This document shows, in pieces, positions 41,063-46,816 of a stretch of DNA of 46,816 bases (the stretch's first letter is position 1; the number at the start of each line of letters is the position of its first letter). Made by a program: the position numbers and the translations under genes. The stretch is from CAVSIS01 sp963814875 (GTDB lineage: Bacteria > Acidobacteriota > Thermoanaerobaculia > Thermoanaerobaculales > Sulfomarinibacteraceae): positions 1 through 46,816 of the forward strand of contig CAWFFJ010000009.1 of NCBI GenBank assembly GCA_963814875.1. Direction: 5' to 3'. The notes under the pieces are model-generated. The model was not told where the DNA came from, made no database searches, and was given only the letters and a program-made list of their open reading frames with translations.

Positions 41063-41461
41063 CTGGACCTGACGCCCGTCCGCGAGCGGATACTCGACCA
41101 GGCGAGCTCGCGCCTGATCACGGCCAACCTGCGCCCGTTCGACCTTTCGGGAAGGTGGGGTGGCGACGAGCTGTGCGTGGCGATGGTGGTGCCCGACAAC
41201 GCTGAGGGCCTGGTCGTCCTCGAACGGATCCGCCTTGAGCTGTCCGCCCAGCGATTCGAGGCCGACGGGCGCGCGTTCGGCGTCGGCGCCAGTATCGGCG
41301 TCGTTCAGGTTGACGCTCCTGAGCCGGTCGCCCCCGATCGTTTACTGCTGGCGGCAGATCGCGCCCTCTACCGAGCAAAGGCGGCCGGAGGCAACCGGGT
41401 TGGGGTCGAGCGCTGGAGCGTCCACGGGGAGTCCGATCGGCCGGCAGGGGACCGTACCTGA
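41063..41461 (+). pseudogene. GGDEF-domain remnant
   Basis: The frame ending at 41461 reads LRPFDLSGRWGGDELCVAMV, then GASIGVVQVDAPEPVAPDRL and ADRALYRAKAAGGNRVGVE, the second half of a diguanylate cyclase GGDEF domain with an intact GGDEL. The first half, including the DxxxFKxxND Mg site, is absent, and no start codon precedes GGDEL in frame (open only back to 41030). It is a 5'-truncated gene; the GTG at 41177 could start only a meaningless fragment. Confidence 0.65.
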
Positions 41462-41482
41462 AACGTGGTATCTTCTTGCGCG

Positions 41483-42112
41483 ATGTCGGGGGCGGTGAGC
41501 ATCGGTTTCGAAGGGGTTGCCAAGCGTTACGACGCGCGGATCATCTTCAGGGGGGTTTCCGGTGACGCCGTTCCGGGACGCGTCCTCGTGATCACCGGCC
41601 CCAACGGCTCCGGCAAGTCGACGTTGCTCCGCATCCTGTGCGGGCTCTTGCGCCCGACTGTCGGGCGGATCGAGTGGCGGTTGGACTCGGCCCCGCCGAT
41701 GCTCCGCGACGAGTGGCGCCGACACCTCGGCGTGGTCGCGCCGGCGATGTCGGTCTACGAGGAGCTCACCGCGATGGAGAATCTGCAGTTCTTCGCGCGA
41801 GTGCGCGGCCTCGGGGCCATGGAGGACCGTTGCCGCGTGTGCCTCGAGCGGGTCGGACTCGACCCTGATCGCCGGACGCAGGTGATGGGCTACTCCACCG
41901 GCATGGTCCAGCGCCTCAAGATCGCCCAGGCGATGCTCCATGATCCTCCGGTATTGATGTTGGACGAGCCGGGATCCAACCTCGACCCGACCGGGCAGGA
42001 CTGGCTCGAGGGCTTCACGCGCTCGGCCGCCGCCGACGGACGGACGATCATCCTCGCGACCAACGACCGCCGCGAGATGACCTGGGGGGACGACCGTGTC
42101 GAGCTGGCATGA
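41483..42112 (+). CDS. ccmA: Heme exporter ATP-binding protein CcmA
   Basis: The 209-residue ATPase has Walker A TGPNGSGKST (38-47), a signature region MGYSTGMVQRLKIAQAML and Walker B LMLDEPGSNLD. Its short length and position at the head of the cytochrome c maturation genes make it CcmA, which with CcmB and CcmC drives release of holo-CcmE. ATG 41483 lacks a ribosome site; GTG 41465 is an alternative. The stop touches the left end of dispersed element copy 1. Confidence 0.9.
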   Translation: MSGAVSIGFEGVAKRYDARIIFRGVSGDAVPGRVLVITGPNGSGKSTLLRILCGLLRPTVGRIEWRLDSAPPMLRDEWRRHLGVVAPAMSVYEELTAMENLQFFARVRGLGAMEDRCRVCLERVGLDPDRRTQVMGYSTGMVQRLKIAQAMLHDPPVLMLDEPGSNLDPTGQDWLEGFTRSAAADGRTIILATNDRREMTWGDDRVELA

Positions 42113-42290
42113 CCTGCACGTCCCACCAGCTCCCTACTGCGGACGCCGATATACCCGCCATCGCGGGCCCTCTCGCAACTCGCCACCTGCGCCGTATCTT
42201 CAGATACGCCTCGGTGGTTCGTCACTCGATGGCTCCACGCTGGCGGGCATCTCGGCGCCCTCGCAACGCGACCTGGTGAGACATGCAGGT
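42113..42290 (+). repeat. Dispersed TIR element, copy 1 (full length)
   Basis: A 178-bp copy starting at the base after the ccmA TGA and ending inside the ccmB start region. The terminal inverted repeats are CCTGCACGTCCCACCAG and CTGGTGAGACATGCAGG (2 mismatches in 17). The internal hairpin is CGTATC-TTCA-GATACG (42193-42208). The ATG within the right repeat (42283-42285) is the ccmB start codon. Confidence 0.85.
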
Positions 42291-42957
42291 TCGTGAGCTC
42301 ATCGCGGTCTTCGTCAAGGACCTGCGGGCGGAGTTCCGCACCAAGGTCTCGCTCAACGCCGTCGGCCTCTTCGCGCTCACGACCTTGGCGGCGGTGTCGT
42401 ACACGATCGGGCCCTACCGGATCGCCGAGGCCGACCGTCCGTTCCTGCTCGGGGCGCTGCTGTGGATCGTGATCTTCTTTGCCTCGATGGCGGGGCTCGA
42501 CCGCTCGTTCGTCAAGGAAGAGGAGACCCACACCGCGCCGCTGTTGCGCCTCGCGGCACACCCCCTGGTGGTGTGGGCGGGGAAATTGCTTTTCAATCTC
42601 GTCCTGCTGATCGTCTTGATGGCGATTCTCGTGCCACTGTACTGCGTGCTGATGGGGTACCGAGTCGAGAGCCCTTGGTGGTTCCTTGCCGTGCTGGCGA
42701 CCGGCGGCTATACGCTGGCGGTGACGACGACGATGGTCGCCGCGATCATCGCCCGCGCGATGAGCCGCGGAGCGCTCTTCTCGGTGCTCTCGCTGCCGCT
42801 GTTGCTGCCGCTCCTGATCTTCGTGATCCAGGGGACCACTGCTGCGTCCCAGGGAGAGGTCGACGGGGTGCTCGCCACGCTGCGGGCCGTGATCTCCCTC
42901 GGGGGCATCATGACGGTGCTCTCCGTGTTCTTGTTTCCGGTGGTGTGGAATGACTAG
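42283..42957 (+). CDS. ccmB: Heme exporter membrane protein CcmB
   Basis: The 224-residue membrane protein has six helices. It starts LIAVFVKDLRAEFRTKVSLN, the conserved CcmB N-terminus, and contains FFASMAGLDRSFVKEEETHT and LLRLAAHPLVVWAGKLLFN. It forms the CcmAB(C) complex at the inner membrane. The only start that fits the family length is the ATG inside the terminal repeat of the dispersed element. The end overlaps ccmC by 8 bp. Confidence 0.92.
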   Translation: MQVRELIAVFVKDLRAEFRTKVSLNAVGLFALTTLAAVSYTIGPYRIAEADRPFLLGALLWIVIFFASMAGLDRSFVKEEETHTAPLLRLAAHPLVVWAGKLLFNLVLLIVLMAILVPLYCVLMGYRVESPWWFLAVLATGGYTLAVTTTMVAAIIARAMSRGALFSVLSLPLLLPLLIFVIQGTTAASQGEVDGVLATLRAVISLGGIMTVLSVFLFPVVWND

Positions 42958-43723
42958 CGGCAGCCGTCCGTTCGCCGTTCCTGAGACGAGTTTGAACCGG
43001 CGAGTGAGCGGCAGCGACGTCCGCAGGGCTGCACGAGGGAGGATCGAGGGGTTGGCACGATTCAACGACGCCCTGAAGTGGGTGCTGCTGGTGTGGATGG
43101 CGGTGGTGATCTGGGCGGCATTCCAGTGGGCGCCGTCCGCCGTCGGGTTTCAGGGCGAGTCGGCTCGAATCGTGTTCTTCCACGTGCCCACAGCATGGGT
43201 GGCGACGCTCGCCTTTCTGGTCTCATGCGTCGCGTCGATCTTCTACCTGTGGCGTCGGGACCCGATCAATGACGTGCGCGCGGCCTCGTCGGCAGCGCTT
43301 GGTCTGCTGTTCGCGTTGCTCGCGACCGTGACCGGCTCGATCTTCGCGCGCATCATGTGGGGCTCGTACTGGAACTGGGACCCGCGCGAGACGTCGATCA
43401 CCTTCCTCCTCCTGATCTACGCAGCATACTTCGCGCTGCGCGCGGCGGTTGCCGATCCGGAGCGTCGGGCGACCCTGGCCGCGGTCTATGCGATCCTGGC
43501 GTTCGTGACGGTACCGTTCCTGGTCTTCGTGGTACCACGCATCTACTGGTCACTTCACCCCGACACGATCATCAACACCCAGGGCAAGATCAAGATGGAC
43601 TCCCGGATGTTCCAGGTGCTGATGGGCTCGCTGATCGGTTTCACGGGCTTGTTTGTATGGTTATATACTATTGAGTGTCGGATCGAGCGGATCCGGCAGC
43701 GGCGGCAGCAGGAGCTTCTCTGA
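42950..43723 (+). CDS. ccmC: Heme transfer protein CcmC
   Basis: The 257-residue protein carries the tryptophan-rich WWD motif WGSYWNWDPRET (137-148) and the two heme-axial histidines, in FFHVPTAW (about 78) and YWSLHP. It presents heme to CcmE. An N-terminal extension of about 40 residues precedes the usual start. An AT-rich segment near 43658-43677 is unlike the rest of the gene. The stop overlaps the ccmD start. Confidence 0.95.
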   Translation: MTSGSRPFAVPETSLNRRVSGSDVRRAARGRIEGLARFNDALKWVLLVWMAVVIWAAFQWAPSAVGFQGESARIVFFHVPTAWVATLAFLVSCVASIFYLWRRDPINDVRAASSAALGLLFALLATVTGSIFARIMWGSYWNWDPRETSITFLLLIYAAYFALRAAVADPERRATLAAVYAILAFVTVPFLVFVVPRIYWSLHPDTIINTQGKIKMDSRMFQVLMGSLIGFTGLFVWLYTIECRIERIRQRRQQELL

Positions 43724-43827
43724 TGAACGATCTCATGGGCATCACCCTTGTCACCCTGATCATCTGGGTGGGCCTTTTTGCCTACGTGTACCGGGTGGAC
43801 CGCAAGGTCCGCCGGCTGGAGGACTGA
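43723..43827 (+). CDS. ccmD: CcmD
   Basis: A 34-residue protein, MNDLMGITLVTLIIWVGLFA followed by a charged cytoplasmic end (YVYRVDRKVRRLED). One helix plus a basic tail in this position is the pattern of CcmD, the small protein that helps release heme-loaded CcmE. Its start overlaps the ccmC stop (TGATG) and its stop overlaps the ccmE start in the same way. Confidence 0.9.
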   Translation: MNDLMGITLVTLIIWVGLFAYVYRVDRKVRRLED

Positions 43828-44240
43828 TGAGTGACCCACGGCGCCAGCGCAAGCTCTGGTATGCCATCGGCGGCGTGTTGATAGTGGCGTTTCTCGCCTT
43901 CGGGGCGACGTCGTTCAAATCCAACCTCACCCCCTACGTGTCATTCGAAGAGGCCATGCGAGGCGGCAAGAAGGTCCAGATCGCCGGCTCGCTCGCGGCC
44001 GACTCCACCCACTACGTCGAAGCGGACCAGGAGCTCAGCTTCGGTCTGACCGACGAGTCCGGGAGGACACTCCCCGTCGTCTACGACGGTGTCAAGCCAG
44101 GCAACTTCGAGGAGGCGATCCAGATCGTGGCGGTCGGCAGCTGGAATGAAGGTGCCTTCCACGCCGAGCAGCTGCTCGTCAAGTGCCCGTCGAAGTACCA
44201 GGGCCTCGAGAACGGCGCGAGCAAAGCCAGCTCCTCCTGA
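43827..44240 (+). CDS. ccmE: Heme chaperone CcmE, CxxxY type
   Basis: The 137-residue periplasmic chaperone has an N-terminal anchor (WYAIGGVLIVAFLAFGA) and the beta-barrel of CcmE (VQIAGSLAADS, then LSFGLTDESGRTLPVVYDGV and FHAEQLLVKCPSKYQG). Classic CcmE binds heme covalently through the His of HDENY; here the site is CPSKY (120-124), the CxxxY variant described for Desulfovibrio-type and archaeal 'system I*' proteins. So the heme bond would be to cysteine. It overlaps ccmD (TGATG). Confidence 0.92.
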   Translation: MSDPRRQRKLWYAIGGVLIVAFLAFGATSFKSNLTPYVSFEEAMRGGKKVQIAGSLAADSTHYVEADQELSFGLTDESGRTLPVVYDGVKPGNFEEAIQIVAVGSWNEGAFHAEQLLVKCPSKYQGLENGASKASSS

Positions 44241-44306
44241 CTGACGCCTGCTCCGGTCCCGTACTGGGTGGGCGTCTGCCCGCCCGACCCGGCATGAGGG
44301 GGTGCC

Positions 44307-46816
44307 ATGTATACACCCGGTTATCTGCTGCTGTGGACAGCGTTTCTGCTCGGTATCCTGTCGACGGTCGGCTACCTTCTTGCGGTCCGCACCCGCGAGG
44401 CGTGGATAGGGTTGGCGCGCCAGGCCTACGTCATCATGACTGTCGCCATCGTGGCGACCAGCGCGTTGCTGATGTACCTGCTGGTCCACCACGACTACCG
44501 GCTGTTCTACGTCTACGCCTACTCTGACAACAGCCTTCCCACCTCCTACCTGGTGTCGAGCTTCTGGGGCGGACAGGAGGGCAGCTTCCTGCTCTGGATC
44601 TTCTGGGGCGTGCTGCTCGGCCTGCCGCTGATGCGGTTTGCCCGCGGCTACGAGACCCGGGTGATGGTGTTCTACAACGCCACCCTTCTTTCGCTGATTG
44701 CGATCCTGCTGCGGCAGAACCCGTTCCGCTTCCACCAGGGGCTCACCGCCGGATCGATCCCGATGGACGGGCAGGGCCTCAACCCGCTCCTCCAGAACCC
44801 CTGGATGGTGATCCACCCGCCGATCATGTTCATCGGCTACGCCTCGCTGTCGGTGCCGTTCGCATTCGCCCTCGCGGCGCTGTGGATGCGCCGCTACGAC
44901 GAGTGGCCGAAGGTCTCGATGCCTTGGGTGCTGCTTTCCCTCGCCACCCTCGGTCTTGCGATCATGCTCGGTGGCTATTGGGCCTACGAGACCCTCGGCT
45001 GGGGCGGTTACTGGGGCTGGGACCCGGTCGAGAACGCGTCCTTTGTGCCCTGGCTTGCGACCGCGGCGCTGACCCACGGCATGCTCCTGCAGCGCAACCG
45101 CAACCGCTTTCGCCGGCTCAACCTGGTGCTCGCGATGAGCGCCTACCTGCTGGTGGTGTACGGCACCTTCCTGACACGCTCGGGCGTGCTGGCCAACTTC
45201 TCGGTGCACTCATTCGTCGACCTCGGGATCACCGGTTGGCTCGTTTTCAACATGTTGTTCTTCCTCGCGCTGTCGATCGGCATGTTGGCGTGGCGCTGGC
45301 GCGAGATCCCGGCCGAGGGCGGCGACGAGCAGTTCGTGTCGCGGACGGTCTTCTTCGTGGTCGGTATTCTGCTCCTGGTGCTGCTCGCAGTGGTGGTAGC
45401 GTTCGGGACCTCGGCGCCCCTCATCTCGCGGCTGTGGGGCGAGCCCTCGCAGGTCGGTCCGAGCTTCTACAACCGCATGGGCTACTGGCTCGCGGTGGTC
45501 TTCGCCCTGTTTCTTGGGGTGACGCCGTTTCTCGGCTGGCGCCGTGCGATGGCGGGGACCGGACGCCGGTTGGTCGTCGTAGCTGCCGTCACTGCGGCCC
45601 TGCTTGGCCTCGGTATCGCTCTCGGGCTCAACGGCCCGCGCGCCATCCTCTATGCGGCAGCCGCGATCTTTGCCATTGTCGCCAACGTCTGGGCGGCGAG
45701 CGAGAAGATCGCGAGTCGGCAGTTGAAGACCGCCGGCGGCATCGTCGCCCATGTCGGTCTCGGCCTGATGCTGCTCGCCTTCCTCACCACCGGCTGGTTC
45801 GACCACGGCGAAAAAGTCCGCCTCAAGGTCGACGTGCCGCAGCAGGTGATGGGCTACACCATGACCTTCCGCGGGGTCGAAAAGCCGAACCCCGCGGCGC
45901 GCGACGCGATGGTTGTCGACGTCACCGACCCACGCGGAAAGAACTTCGTGCTCAAGCCGAAGATGTGGGTCAACCGCAAGTCGAACCAGCTGGTCGCCAA
46001 CCCCGACATCCGCTCGTTCCTGACCTCCGACCTCTACCTCGCGCCGGTCGAGTACGACCCGGGCGAGGAGGCGCCGGTGAGCGGTCGGCTGACGCTCAAA
46101 GCGGGTACGCCGGCAAACTTCAAGGACTGGACGCTGACCTTCGATCACTTCGACATGGCGAGCCAGAACGCCGTCCCCGGAGCGCTCACCGTGGGCATGG
46201 TGGTTCGCCTCGAGCGACCAGGGGCGGCGCTCGTCGATCTCGAGCCATCAGTGGTCTCGACCGACGGCGGCGTTCAGGCGGTCGCAGTCGACATTCCGGG
46301 CACGTCGGGAGGGAAGATCCGCGTGGCCGGGCTCAACGTCGGTTCGGAGTCGATCCAGGTCGAGCTGCTCGGCCTCGGTGGCGGTATCGCGCGCTCCCAG
46401 GTCCTCCACAAGGGCGAGTCGCTGAGCTACTCCGGCATGAAGATCACCTTCCAGGACTTCGACCTCTCGGACTTCGATCCGCAGGCGGGCAAGATCAACT
46501 TCGACGCCATCTTCGACGTCGATCGAGGCGGCCGTTCGACCGAGGTCCGTCCGTCGTTCCACGGCGGCGGTCCCGGCGGACCGGTGATCACCCCGGCGGC
46601 GGTACCGGGAGCAGGTGGCGTCACGCTGTCGATCGGCAAGGTCGACGCAGAAGGCGGAACGGTTGAGGTCCAGGTCTTCGACCCCAACCTCGCACCGCAG
46701 GCCCCGAAGCCGGCGAGCCTGGTGCTCGACGTCTCAACCAAGCCGCTGATCGGGTTGGTGTGGATCGGGACCCTGCTGACTCTGCTCGGCGTGATCATGG
46801 CGATCACGCTGCGCCG
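44307..46816 (+). CDS. ccmF: Cytochrome c heme lyase component CcmF (runs off right edge)
   Basis: The first 836 codons are present and the frame is still open at the window end. It shows WGGQEGSFLLW, then LQNPWMVIHPPIMFIGYASL and the WWD heme motif WGGYWGWDPVENASF, followed by FLTRSGVLANFSVHSF. Many helices are followed by a long periplasmic region (about residues 503-811) and a final helix beginning LIGLVWIGTLLTLLGVIMAI. The protein is longer than the 640-660 residues of Proteobacterial CcmF, mostly because of this periplasmic part. It would join heme from CcmE to apocytochrome c. AGGGGG precedes ATG 44307. Confidence 0.93.
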   Translation, partial: MYTPGYLLLWTAFLLGILSTVGYLLAVRTREAWIGLARQAYVIMTVAIVATSALLMYLLVHHDYRLFYVYAYSDNSLPTSYLVSSFWGGQEGSFLLWIFWGVLLGLPLMRFARGYETRVMVFYNATLLSLIAILLRQNPFRFHQGLTAGSIPMDGQGLNPLLQNPWMVIHPPIMFIGYASLSVPFAFALAALWMRRYDEWPKVSMPWVLLSLATLGLAIMLGGYWAYETLGWGGYWGWDPVENASFVPWLATAALTHGMLLQRNRNRFRRLNLVLAMSAYLLVVYGTFLTRSGVLANFSVHSFVDLGITGWLVFNMLFFLALSIGMLAWRWREIPAEGGDEQFVSRTVFFVVGILLLVLLAVVVAFGTSAPLISRLWGEPSQVGPSFYNRMGYWLAVVFALFLGVTPFLGWRRAMAGTGRRLVVVAAVTAALLGLGIALGLNGPRAILYAAAAIFAIVANVWAASEKIASRQLKTAGGIVAHVGLGLMLLAFLTTGWFDHGEKVRLKVDVPQQVMGYTMTFRGVEKPNPAARDAMVVDVTDPRGKNFVLKPKMWVNRKSNQLVANPDIRSFLTSDLYLAPVEYDPGEEAPVSGRLTLKAGTPANFKDWTLTFDHFDMASQNAVPGALTVGMVVRLERPGAALVDLEPSVVSTDGGVQAVAVDIPGTSGGKIRVAGLNVGSESIQVELLGLGGGIARSQVLHKGESLSYSGMKITFQDFDLSDFDPQAGKINFDAIFDVDRGGRSTEVRPSFHGGGPGGPVITPAAVPGAGGVTLSIGKVDAEGGTVEVQVFDPNLAPQAPKPASLVLDVSTKPLIGLVWIGTLLTLLGVIMAITLR

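Noticed and set aside
42096..42296. Small ORFs inside the dispersed element, open in the same frame in all three copies
   Set aside because: The other strand is also largely open and the peptide has no protein-like features. The high G+C of the repeat explains it.

Overview
The window is a G+C-rich (about two thirds by eye) chromosomal segment of a Gram-negative-type bacterium. The gene mix suggests an Acidobacteriota-like, possibly Thermoanaerobaculia-like, organism: fused isobutyryl-CoA mutase, FG-GAP and DUF4388 proteins, HEAT/HD regulators, a periplasmic Mo-hydroxylase, system I cytochrome c maturation, and intergenic runs of the GCGAGACGYRAGAC and CACAGAG types. The lineage is an inference. 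I see no rRNA, tRNA, CRISPR array, transposase or phage module.

Layout. 1-4.3 kb: start of a GT39-type transferase running off the left edge, a secreted FG-GAP protein, a GST, a decayed PAP2-like gene and a small zinc-ribbon gene interrupted by an in-frame TGA. 4.4-12.8 kb: icmF, a GntR regulator with its operator, a class V aminotransferase, a DMT exporter and a histidine ammonia-lyase whose MIO serine is cysteine. 13.2-19.9 kb: a secreted protein, a Tat-exported PaoABC-type aldehyde oxidoreductase operon and, divergently, DUF364 plus MocA genes that probably serve its molybdenum cofactor. 20-25 kb: a TetR / ABC ATPase / FtsX permease / HlyD operon with a clear promoter and a double operator. 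25.2-32.5 kb: glutathione reductase, ACT-domain protein with a 22-codon leader-like ORF, two lipid-type glycosyltransferases with a methyltransferase remnant, two tandem paralogous secreted proteins, PspC, and a UPF0173 hydrolase. 32.6-41.5 kb: HEAT and HD proteins sharing an N-terminal domain, a PAP2 remnant, a small membrane protein, a DUF4388 protein, an RlmL-like methyltransferase, a renalase-like flavoprotein and a GGDEF remnant. 41.5 kb to the end: ccmABCDEF, with ccmF running off the right edge. CcmE carries CxxxY instead of the usual heme-binding histidine.

The most interesting signal is a dispersed element of about 177 bp with imperfect terminal inverted repeats and an internal hairpin whose stem covaries between copies. 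One copy fills the ccmA-ccmB junction exactly and its terminal repeat supplies the ccmB start codon. One abuts and probably truncated a PAP2 gene. One lies upstream of the DUF4388 gene with a partial second copy beside it. A second family, imperfect hairpins built from CACAGAG units, sits at gene 3' ends and overlaps stop codons; it may act as terminators. Several gene remnants (two PAP2, GGDEF, methyltransferase, secreted-protein 3' end) point to repeated local rearrangement.
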